Of a stretch of 64,000 nt of DNA, positions 53,561 to 64,000 are shown piece after piece; position 1 is the stretch's first letter; every line of letters begins with the position of its first letter. The notes below the pieces were generated by a model. That model saw nothing but the letters and a program-made list of their open reading frames with translations. It did no database searches and was not told where the DNA came from. This DNA is from Aptenodytes patagonicus (lineage: Eukaryota > Chordata > Aves > Sphenisciformes > Spheniscidae), in assembly GCF_965638725.1 (NCBI RefSeq), contig NC_134962.1:3975501-4039500 (forward strand), in the 5' to 3' direction. Both the position numbers and the translations under genes were made by a program.

Positions 53561-56500
53561 CTGGCTGGTGGGTTAGTGGTGGGGTGCTCTGGGAGGAGGC
53601 AAAGGGCAGACATGGGTGCTCCCCAGGGCATCCTCCTCTGCCCAGGCCTGTATGCTGGAGCCGGGAGCCCATGTGAAGCCCCCCGGAGCAGCGGGGCGAT
53701 GAGACGCACGTGCTCTTTCTCTCCCAGCCTTGCCAGAAGTTGTACACGTGAAACACAGCTTGCTGAGTTCCCATGGCATTATTTTTAAAGTTGTCGGTTC
53801 TTATGTTGACAAAATCCTGGGCAAACCAGCTCCTAAATTCCTCTGCCAGTCAGAGAATCAGCATATGATAAACGTGATAATATTTACCTTTATGGGTCTT
53901 AACTCTGCCATTCCCTCTGTGTTCAGTGGGGCGTTAGGATGAGCAGAGGAGAAAGTTAAGAGGGTGAATTTTACAAGCAAATGTCAGGTGATTTATCTCA
54001 GGGGTCTCATTTTAAGCGGACCAGAAGGAGCTTGCAGCCAGGAATGTAGATGGTAAAAACTGCTGTGCAGTTTAACAGCTATGGTTCTCTTGAAAAGAGG
54101 AAAGAACAGTTGTAAACGGGCTTGTAAAACACTAGTTTTAGTTGCAGGAACTCCAGACCCACTGCCCCCCTCAGGGCAGCCCAAGCTGGGAAGAGCAGCT
54201 CTGATTTGAAATGCTTTGCAGCCTGAAGCCTGCCATGGAGCTGCCAGTGTTTTCTGCTTGTTGCTTATGAGGTTCACAGTGCCAGTTCACCTGTTGCAAT
54301 GGAGCAATAGGGTTGTCCATGTTGTACGTAACAGTACGGAAGAGCAAGGGAAGAGTGTCAGTTTCTCTGATCGAGCCTTTCTTGGCCTTTTGGTAGGGGT
54401 GGCTTTGTTATAAGATGATCTCGGAAACATTTTTCTCATTCTGGCCACATTCTCCCGAGTTAGTGCTGTACTAGGAATTTTCTGGCTGTTGTGTGGTTAT
54501 GACATGGAATTTTGCCCTGTTCGTAGTAGAAATTGTTGAAGATGTTACTGGATGGCAAAAAGCCAACATATCCTCCTCTGAATTTTGCCACCTTTTAAAG
54601 TGATCTGTTTCACTTTGCTGCACTGTAAAATAATGTAACTTGAAGAAGCTTTGCTTTAAGTACTAGTAGCAGACTTGTAGGGACCTAGATGTAGTAATTG
54701 TGCCTACAGTGAGGCAAAGGTAGTAAGGAAGGGTGAAGCGCGTGCTACTATGTGCACTTGCAAACCAATGTGAATCATCTGCCGTGCAGAACTGGGAGGG
54801 TAGACTGCTTGGAAAAGCTGGTAAATGTGGGTATGCATTTATTGCTCCACATCTGTCCACTGGTGCTCTGGCCACACTGCTAGTTCAGCATGACACACTG
54901 CACTAAGGATGCTGGTGACTAAAGTAACCCTTCAGGCTGTACCAGCTTTGGGGGCAGTTGTAACTCATCCTTCAAGTGCAGCCCTTTCCTGGCACCGCAG
55001 GGTGTGCACATCCTCCTGGCTTCCCCCTGCTGCCGTACAGGGCTCCTTTCACAGGTTTCTGCAGCGACCCCCTCCTGTCCCCTCTGCAGCTCTGGCACAG
55101 GGTCGCTTTGATCTGAGCACCTCTTCCCAGGCCAGTGGTCTTCAGTCAGTCTGAAAGCTTTAGAAAAATCCTTTTGTAGCGGCTCCTTTCCATGACCACA
55201 GGCAGCACCTAAAAGGAGGGGAGGAAACAGGAGGCATCAGAGCAGAGGTCAGAGTTCCCAATTCATTGCCTTTAGGGGTTTTGGCACCACCCAGTGACTA
55301 AAGCAATGAGGGAGGTGGGAGGGAAGTGTTCAATTTGAGCAGACTGAAACGACAATAATGAACTCCACATGCATGTCCTCATTGCCCGCATATCCCACCA
55401 GACGGAGTCCCTTCCCTTCTCCGTTCACCTGCTTAGTGCTGCTCGTGCACAGTGCGGCTATGGTGTAACGGGGGTTTTGGTCAGGAATTCTGGAAGAATG
55501 CTTCCTGGGACCCTCCAAGAGATTTCCACGTGCTGTGGTGGTGAAGGGACATTTGCTTGACTAAAGACCTAGCGTAAACATTAATACAATCACCTAGTCA
55601 ATGAGTTCAGTTAGTTCTGTGTTTTCTGCTTGTTTTCATTTGACATTGTAGAAGACTTTCAGGAAAGGGAGTTCATTGACTTTAAAACGTGATAGTCTTA
55701 AAATGTCGATAATCGTTAAGCTTTCTGAAATAATGCTGCCCTAAGGACACTTGCAGTGTTTTTGGCACAGCTTGTGGGAAGGCTCTAAACCTTTTCACAA
55801 AGAGTTTCCTTTGCTTTATTCAGGGCTCTTTGGCAGAAGACAGCATTTCTAACTGTGGGGGGCTTTTCAGTCTGCAAGGATGTGATGCACAGCGATACTG
55901 AGGTGTGCTGAAAGGGACTTGCCATGGAGGTTTGCTTCCCTTGTCCCACTCGCTGATCAGCATGGGCAATCCTACCTTAACGATAATGTCTTGAAGATGA
56001 GGCAAAAGAGGGATTATAGGTTTATTCTTCTGATCAAGCTTTACTGAAGATGCTTGTAGCTATCCGTCTTCCAAGACAGTGACAGCTCTGCAAAGGCATA
56101 GCCATGTGCTCATGTTCCCCATCCCATCCAGCTGCCTGGGGGCTGTTCCACAGACCTGCCAAAGCCGGCAGGGATTGTACGCTGCTCTTGGAGTGAGGCA
56201 TGGTTGTAGCTGATTACTTTATTTCAGGAGATTAGTTGTATAACAATAAGGGAAGTTACTAGCATTAATTGAAGCAGTTGTAGACCTTAGAATTTAAAAA
56301 TGTGCAACAAACCTCACTGATTTCAAATCAGTGCTTCTTTTGCTTTGTTTGCATGTTGAATTGCAGTGCTGAGCTACGCTTGCCTGAGCAGTGTTGGTGC
56401 TTACTGGAGGTCTTGACCTCTCACTCTTCCAGGTGTTGGTAACAGATTAGGTCTGAAGCTGTTTCATACCTGAATGTCTCTGAATTAAGTGGCATTCTCT

Positions 56501-59449
56501 TCTGATGCCCTGCAGTTGTCAGTGACCATCTGCCCTGGTGCTTCTTTATCCCGTGGCGCGTCTGCTGTGCGTGGTGCTGCGCGGCAAGGGGGAGCTGACT
56601 CAGCCCAGGGCTCTCTGTGGTTTGGGTGACTGTTGTACCTCTGTATGTGTCTCTTCTGTGTTTACATATGTGATAGCATTGGACTTCAGTGGTTTAACTG
56701 CAGCTGAACACATGTAGTTCTTAGAACAAGTTGCAGAAAAGACACCTGGTGAGATAGCACCTGCTAACTCCGTGTGAGCAGTTACTTGACCTGCGAGGAC
56801 AGCCCTGGTAACAGCTTGCAAGCATGCACTTTCCTTGTCTGAAATATTACTTTTGCCCCCCATTTCCTGCCCTTCTTACCTCATCCCCAGAAGCCCAGGC
56901 TGGGTCACGCTCCCTGTGGTTTTCCGATAAATTAGGTGAGGAGAGCTGAGGTTGGGTCATGACATGGCCAGATAAACTGGGACAAAGCCATCTGCTTTCC
57001 CCGAGGCAAGCCATGCCAGCAGGGTGCCAGGCTAGTCTTTATGCTCAGGGGAAACTTCAAAGTTCCCATTGACGTGAGCAGGAACAGGATCAGGCCTCGC
57101 AGGTCTCTGGAAGCTGCCCTCCATACAAACCTCCTCCTTATCTTTCTCCCTTTGCAGTTTGCTCTGATAGTGGTAGTTTTATGCTCTCTAAGCTGCCTTG
57201 CAACTTCTTGCATTGCTGAAGTTCTTTCTTTGGCATACCTTGGTGATGTCCACACCTCTCCTGCTCTGGCAACCTGCTGTCTCCGCTAAGCCTGTGGCTC
57301 ACAATTGCTTTTTAATTAAAATCCTCTGCTGATGTCAGAACTTCTCTCTTCCCTGTAGAGACCTGACACACTGTGCAGGAGCCGGAGTTGCTCTAAAATA
57401 GGAAAAGCTGGAGATGATTCTCATCAGGTTTAGGTCTGGCTCTAATGAAACAACTAATGAGCATCAGAGGGGCTAATCGCAGTTTGAACAGCAAACTTTG
57501 TTCAGCTGTTGACATGTTACCAGCCCAGTGGCAGCTAACGCATGCAGGCTGCACAGCACTGGTGAGGAATAACAGCAGCATTACAAATGTGGCGCAGCTG
57601 ATCCTAATTTTTTAGTCCCCTCTTACTAAACTGGAATTGACTGTCGCCTGTCAATGTGAACTTTGAGTTCAAAATGGTTTTCATATCTGTGGCAAGAATT
57701 TAAAGTATGAAAACACTTTATTTTTTTTGTTATTTATCCCCATTTTGTAACCTTGTCTCACTTCTCCCCCCACCTGTGTTGTGTATTGTGCAGCAGAAAT
57801 TTCCACACAACCTGTTGCACCGGTTCCCGTTAAAGGTTTGAGCTGAAGAGTTGGGTCAGTTTTATCTGGTCTGCTCTCCCTCCTCGTGCAGTGCGTGTTC
57901 AAACGAGCCTTGTCCTGACCTCTCTGTACAGCGGGAGCTCCCTGAATGGGCATCAGCGTACCTGGATGGTTTCAGCTGCCCTTTTCTTTGGCCGTGTGCT
58001 TGCCTGTCTGCTATTTTCATATCTCTAGAGGACTTAATTAAACGGTGTTCTTGTTCAGGACAATTTGCGTTGCATAATTGACTGCAAATAACATAGCACA
58101 TGGCTGTGGGGAAGAATGCTGTGAAATCTCCGTTTCTTTTGCACTGAGATTCCTCCAGGGTTTGGGGCATCTGGAAAATCACATGCTCTGCGGTGGCTCT
58201 GTCTTGCCTCAGCCCTTGTAGGGGTGCAGATGGAGTATGTAGGAAGGAGACTGCCTGTCTTAAGATCATGTACCTGGTATAATATTAAAGCTGGCTGCAG
58301 CTGGGACAGGCAAGGGCAGCTTGCTTGCCTGGGGATAACTGTGCCTTTAAAAGGAAAACTGCCTGTAACAGAGTTCCCTTCTAGGCTGTTTGTAGCAGCA
58401 ATTTAAGTGACAGAACAGTGGCTCCACAGGACAAGTAACTTGCCAATTTTCAGGGCTATTTGCAGGTTTCCTTAAGAGTGGGTCAGATTCATTTGTGCAT
58501 TAAATGGGAAAGAAAGAATTGCCCCTAACAGCTCAGGTCTTTGTCTGATCCTGCTCAGGAGGTGCTGTTAAAGTTGCAGAGCTGTTTTCTCTGGCAGCGT
58601 GTCCATGGAGCTGACAAAGCCACCCGCACCACAAAAGCGAGGCAGAAAAGTGATTGCAGCTAGGTCCCTGGCCAGCTGACAGCGGAGGCTGTGCCTTTCT
58701 GGCCTTACATTGCAGCATCACCAGCAAAAGGAACTTGGCTGCTAAACTATTAAGCTTGAAAATGTAGCTGAAAGGACTATACTTGTGAAATGAATAGGTT
58801 GACAAGAAACAGATTGCAGGGAGTTGGGTAGAAGAACTGCCAGTCTGGGTCCATAGGAATGACTGAATGGTCCGGGTCAGGATCTCTGGGTGTCAACAGG
58901 GGTGTGAGTGGCAGCCTCAGCAGAGGAGCTGGTGGCCCTAGAGCTTGAGCTACTGCTCTCCATTGTGGTGCAGCTTCTCCCTCTGCATACTCTTCTGCAT
59001 CTGGCAACCAGTTCTTTGTGCCTGGGTCCCTTTGCCAACGCTCAGTGCATATCTGAAATACAGAAGGGATGCTTCTTAGAGCAGCTCAAATTCTACACTG
59101 GGTTGTTGTGGGGTTTTTGAGCTTTTTCTTGTTCCTTTTTCTGTCCGTGCTCTAAATTGGTGCAGACAAAAAGTTTATATATTGATTTGCATTAGCAGGC
59201 TTACACCCTATATTTCCTGAATTGTTGTGATACCTGTCTGCTTTGTGCCACGTTTTTCTGGTTACAGTTAAATGTTGTTTTTGTGCTTTCCGACAGGGCC
59301 AGTACTGTGACATCTGCTCCTCTGCAAACAGCAACAAGGCCCACCCCATAACAAATGCCATTGATGGGACAGAGCGCTGGTGGCAGAGCCCCCCTCTTTC
59401 CCGGGGGCTGGAGTTCAACCAGGTCAACGTCACTTTGGACCTTGGACAG
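52898..59449 (+). CDS. LAMA5: LAMA5, laminin subunit alpha-5 (partial, exons 1-2)
   Basis: Secreted alpha chain of laminins 511/521, which build basement membranes and bind integrins and dystroglycan. Exons 52898-53188 and 59297-59449 join in phase 0 and encode the first 148 residues of a chain that normally exceeds 3,600. Residues 1-28 or so form an Arg- and Leu-rich signal peptide ending near VAARPPA. The laminin N-terminal (LN, domain VI) polymerisation domain then begins with [16 protein letters not shown], a Cys-containing segment and [19 protein letters not shown]. Exon 2 continues it through [15 protein letters not shown]. These match mammalian LAMA5 rather than other alpha chains. The upstream in-frame GTG region is not used; ATG at 52898 directly precedes the signal peptide. 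The third exon was not found before the right edge. Confidence 0.96.
53189..59296 (+). other. LAMA5: LAMA5 intron 1
   Basis: 6.1 kb intron, GC-rich for its first ~500 bp and ordinary after that. Large open frames on both strands in 53.1-53.8 kb come from the low stop-codon density of the CpG island. No internal exon or RNA gene recognised. Confidence 0.85.
59297..59449 (+). CDS. LAMA5: LAMA5 exon 2
   Basis: 51 codons, both boundaries in phase 0: [46 protein letters not shown]. Acceptor 'cgacag', donor 'gtaacc'. The Cys pair and WWQSPPLS belong to the LN domain fold. Confidence 0.97.
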
Positions 59450-62400
59450 GTAACCCAAGTCCTTCTTGGTTATGTTGTAGACCGTGCTGGCAAGGATTTG
59501 CCCCTCTGCTTCTAAAATCCTTCAGTGGCCCTTGCTGGAAGGGTGGGATAAAACCCGCTCATTTAATGACAGGGCAGGAGGCTCTGGTTAAAATACGGAA
59601 GGGAAAACCTCTTGTCTGTTTGTGGTATTGACTCCAGTCTGTGCTATTTGCTGTTACTATTTAGGTTCTCCCTAAAAGTTGAGTCACTCTCAGAAACCTA
59701 CTGCACTATGCAGGTGCCATTTCCCTAAAGAGGGTACCTGGCTCCCGAAGGGGGATGGTTAGCAGGGCTTCACTCCAGAACACAAAAATACAGCCTTGAG
59801 GGATTTAAGGTTGTGCTGTAAAATTGTAACTGGTGCGTTTAAAACTCTTTAAAAACAGCAAGTCCATGCTGAAGATCTTCCTATAAAAGACAAAGAATGA
59901 CAATGGATGTTTGGTCTCTAATGCTGGCAAGTCAAAGGGAATTAACATTGTAATAGCACGGCTGCCAGCCCCCACCGCCTCCTCTGCTGCTCCTATTCAT
60001 CCACAAAACTGTCCCTCTGAAAACGGGTTATTCTCTCAGACTTTCCTCAACTGAGAGGAAAGCAGCAAAGACATCCTGGCTGAAGCTGCAGAGGCAGGAA
60101 GGTATTATAAGCCGGAGACCTGAAGGGCTGCGGGATGTGGGTCTGCTTTCTGGTATGGGGCCATTGGTCCGGCTGTTGGATGGGGGAAGTCCTTGGCCTG
60201 AGGCAAGGGGGTGTGTGAGACACTCCTTCCTCTGCAGTGCCATGCAGCCTCCTCTCTGGGAGCAGCCCCAGCTGTTCACAGGCAGCCGTTAGCCCTTGTA
60301 ATTCAGGATTCGGGGCATTTGCTCTGTAGTCTATGACAGTTTAGCAGCCAACTACTGAAGTGCCTCCATGAACAGGTAGGGATGGGCTTTCACCTCCTCT
60401 GCTGCACTTCCCCGAGCTCTGCTACCAGCCCTGCAGCACCAAAGGCCAAGTTTGGGTCCTCCTTGGCTGGAAGGTCTGTGGGACGGGGCAGTTGTGCAGC
60501 TGTGGACAGCTCACCTCTTGCATAGGAAACCTGGCTGCTGTGATTGCTCAGGCAGCCTTTCAGGGGCTGAGCGCATTGCCCCTTTATTTGGGAGTTTGCA
60601 CTTACTGCAGTGATTTCAAGCCCTGTTGGGCACTGAAGCTTTGCACTGACCTTGTAGGTGGCTTTTTCACCCTCTCTGGTGGAGTAAAGGCTCGTTTGTC
60701 ACTGCTGTTTGTAAGGCGTCTGACTCCAAATTTACAGCTATACCTGGGATGTATTGATGACGATACCCTTCTGTTGGATGCCTCAAACACACACTTTAGT
60801 CCCCAGGATTGTCTCTGATCCTCTCCCTGCCCTGCTGTAGCACTTGCCTGGAGCCTCTCAAACACTCTCCACAAATTTGTTCTCTCCCATGAGTGCCAGC
60901 TATCTAAAGCTGTGCTATACACAGCACCAGCAAAATAGCCCCTAATGCCCGGGGCATATCATGCATCGCATAATAGCTGTGTGGGCAAAGCCTCCCGGGG
61001 CTGCACACAGCATGCTGATCCCGTTAGCCAACGTAGGTGGCATCTGCTGTGTCTCTTAGAAACTTCCCAGCTGGCAGGGTTGTGCTGGGTGGGTGGATCG
61101 CTTGCACTCCCTCCTCCGACCAAGGGCCAGCCTGCAACATGGCTTTCTGATCGCTCACCGCTTCTCTGGAAAGGGATTTTCAAAGACCAACTTTCCTTGA
61201 GAGCTTCTCCTCCTCTTTGTCATTCTCTGTGGCAACTTTCTGGCTTTAGGCCAGAGCTAACCCAGCTGTGCTGTGCGCTTGCAAGCTGCTGCATTTGGCT
61301 CATCTGGGGATTTGCAGCCTTCAGAGCTGCAGTGCTGGGAGCCAGAGCCTGGAATAATTTGGGGGGGCTGCAGTACTGCTAAAACTGAGCTGGTGTTAAG
61401 TTTACATTCCCTCTCCTGCCCTTCTCTTGCAAGCCTCTGTCATTTGCTCTTGGTACCCTGGCGGGTGGGATCGCACCATCATTTCTGCAAGGTTGGTAGC
61501 AGAACTTGCATGTGTAGCGCTGGTTGCAGTTGCTTTGCCTGGTGAGGAGTTTCTCTGGGCTCACAGATCCTCTGCTTCCCTTTGCACCTTTGCAAAGTAA
61601 GCAGTTGCCCAGCTGGTCTCAACAGGAGCACAAACCTAAAGCTTCAGCCCATTTTTAGTGGCTTCCTCTTTATACATGCCCTTATTGTATGTAATTGCTA
61701 TAGTAACCTGTTTATGCTTCTGGTGAGAGTCAGTTCTTTGCTTTTCCCTCCTTTGTTTTGGTAGGTCAGGCAATAGAAACAAGATGAAATGTTACAGAAT
61801 CACTAATTTCCTCCTTTTGAAGTTGAGGCTGGTTGAAAGGATGGAAGATAAAAAGAGGAATTCTTGGGACCCAGCAGGGTCTGCAGGGCGAGTGCTGGAT
61901 CAGGCTGGTGTACCTGGCAGCCAGGCTTTGCAAATTCCTTGGATACCTGTGAAACAGCGCAGGTAACACCCTCAAAGGCATGTCTGAGAGCAGGGCTTTT
62001 TTTGGCTGGCAAACAAGGCCTCTCCTTGCTCTATGTAACCCTCTGGGGAGCTCTTGGACCAATTAAGATTTAATTTAAGGGACTGACAGCCAATAAAAGC
62101 TTTTGTCCCTTTGGGGGATCATGAGTGCCTGGAGCGCTGGTGCTGATGGCATGGTGCTTCAGACGGGCACGGCAGGGGCCTGGCACAGGAGGTTATGGTG
62201 TCAGCCCCCTCCCTTTGCTGCTGTGCTTCCCTGCTGCCTTGGTCCCTCTTGAGCCCTAAGTGCTTAATTACCAGCTGGAATCAGGTTTCTCCAGCATTTG
62301 GCAAGGCTGTGGCAACTGGGAGAGGGGCAGTTAATTAAGCAGCCTGTTGGTCTTTGCTTTTGCTGGCTGGGAGCTTGCTCTCCTCACAGGGATGTTAAAG

Positions 62401-64000
62401 TCCTATGGGAAGGAGAGAGGAAGGAACATTCACAGCCAGCAAATAAGTTAAAGAACAGCTCAGGCTGGCCACTCAGCTGGCGTGAGTATATTAAACACTC
62501 GCATCATGTCATCTTAGTGCCAGCAGTGGCCTAATCTTAACAGCTTTATCAACAAGGCGGATCAGAGCTCCCACCACAGCATGGGAAGCGATTGTGCCTG
62601 ATTATCTGCTGGGGGGGTCGGATCTGAATTGCTCCCGCTGGTGCCATGTCTGTTCCTGCCTCCTTGAGGGAGAAGTAATTTTTCTTTTCAGAATTGGTGG
62701 GGGGAAAAGCTGGAAGAGGAGGAAAAGTCACTTGAGGGTTCCCATGTCAGACCCGGGTCTGAGCACCAGAAATATGGCAAACGGTTCCAAGGAGGGAAGT
62801 TAAATGGATTTTAGGAGCTGCTGGGGAGGGGAGTATGAAGAGGGAATTATTTTTTTTTCTTGCTTTTAATCGTGACCTTGTGCTTAAAGTATATTAGTAT
62901 ATTTAGGATGAATGGCTGGGCCACTGCATGGCTTTGCTGCAAAATACAACATCACGGCACCGTGATGAAACACGGTTCGGGTTTTGCAGGGTGGAAGAAC
63001 TGAAGGGTGCTATGTGCTGGGAGGACACTGTGTGTTGTGGTATTGCTGGACAATCTGGACTTGTTCCCAAAACTGGCCATCCTGCTTGGCTTGAAGGGCA
63101 AAGGCCCGTGTTGTGACGGAGGCTCCTAAGCCTGCCCCACTGCTGCTTAGCTCCAAGCTCTTTCCCCTCCTGCCCGGAGCCTCCAGACCAGCTGGAAATG
63201 GGAAAGTGCCTCTGCTGCAAAGGGGCTGTGCAGGGAGCAGAGGGACAGGAGACCGTGACTCACTGCCACCATGGCAATTGTCCCCTGTGATCCTGTTGTG
63301 ATTAAGTGCCGCAGTGGGTGGAGGGGAGGAAAGGGTGTGATGGAAGATTTTTTTTTTTATTCCCCCCCCCAGAAGGTCGTTTGAGTCAGAGCTGACAAAA
63401 ATCAGGAGGTTTAAAGAAACATGAATGGCTGGCTTCCTGCCAGGGCCTGACATCTTCCTTGCATGAAGGTGAACCCAGGCCAGCCCTTCCCAGAGCTGTT
63501 TATGGATAGTTGGTGCTTTATGATAAACCCTGTGGAGAGGAATGCTTGCAGTCATGCAAGAGCAGGAGCTTCGTGCCAGTGCTTGCTTGAGGTTAATTAC
63601 TGCAGTGAGAAGGTGGCTGGATAGCATCCCTCATCTCCCCTCCCATCCTCAGAGTCTGCTGGCCCCGGTGACGCTAGAGAACAGCAGAATTTCAGACTGA
63701 AGCTTTGCAGGGAGTTTTGATTTACACCCCAAAGGTATTTAATTCGGCAGTGCCGCACAAAGGGCACGCAGCCTGCCCTACACACCGGTCACCAGCAAGA
63801 AACACCTACATCCATTCATCTCTGCCACTGAGGAGAGAAGAAAAACCTCCTCCTTTGGAGAGCTCCAGGCTGTTACTGCTTAAAATGCAGCTCCCTTTAG
63901 GGTTAAAAAGAAAAAAAAAAAGTTGCATTCATTGGTAACTCACAAAGATAGAAAGGAAATGAAAAGGATTGTGAGCTGAGCTCCCAGGCCAGTCTGAAGG
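59450..64000 (+). other. LAMA5: LAMA5 intron 2 (partial)
   Basis: At least 4.5 kb. I looked for the next LN-domain exon (in mammals continuing with a segment like AYVLIKFANSPRPDLW) and did not find it, so the intron extends beyond the window. A 205-codon minus-strand frame at 63010-63627 crosses a homopolymer and resembles nothing known. Confidence 0.8.

Noticed and set aside
52598-53774. Long minus-strand open frames antisense to LAMA5 exon 1 (143 and 244 codons)
   Set aside because: The CpG island lacks stop codons; the translations are Pro/Arg/Gly-rich low complexity and mirror the real exon.
63010-63627. 205-codon minus-strand open frame in LAMA5 intron 2
   Set aside because: Composition is repetitive and GC-rich, it crosses a C/A homopolymer, shows no domain and lies within an intron; most likely chance.

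Overview
The window is vertebrate nuclear DNA, most likely from a bird. Three multi-exon protein genes with GT-AG introns lie on the + strand in the order CABLES2, RPS21, LAMA5. This is the conserved neighbourhood of human 20q13.33 (from memory, chicken chromosome 20). A bird is suggested by compact introns, low repeat density, only old CR1/L3-like and MIR-like relics, and a degraded solo LTR at about 20978-21345. The ends of that LTR resemble the ERVL-type LTR family of avian genomes (TG-start 'tgtggtgggttgacc').

Layout. Positions 1-1147 are intron 1 of CABLES2. Positions 1148-8239 hold nine coding exons, inferred to be exons 2-10, encoding the last ~358 residues of CABLES2 with its C-terminal cyclin-box-like domain. 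Positions 8240 to about 11255 are read as a long 3' UTR. A CpG island at about 11270-12090 carries the RPS21 promoter, with CRE-like, ETS/GABP and pyrimidine-rich TOP-like sequence. RPS21 is complete (six exons, 83 aa, stop at 15762, AATAAA at 15797). About 37 kb without a recognisable gene follows (15.8-52.5 kb). It holds old repeats, simple repeats, the LTR relic and a few AT-rich stretches dense in homeodomain or octamer motifs that could be regulatory. A second CpG island (about 52.6-53.6 kb), with long G-runs just upstream, contains LAMA5 exon 1 (signal peptide plus start of the laminin N-terminal domain). Exon 2 is at 59297-59449 and the gene runs off the right edge.

The three genes are not a functional pathway. 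CABLES2 is a Cdk-linked adaptor, RPS21 a housekeeping 40S ribosomal protein, and LAMA5 a basement-membrane laminin chain. The main structural point is that RPS21 points the same way as both neighbours. In human and mouse (from memory) it points opposite to both, so a local inversion is implied. I saw no CRISPR array, no convincing tRNA or snoRNA, no full-length mobile element, and no evidence of a new multi-gene system.
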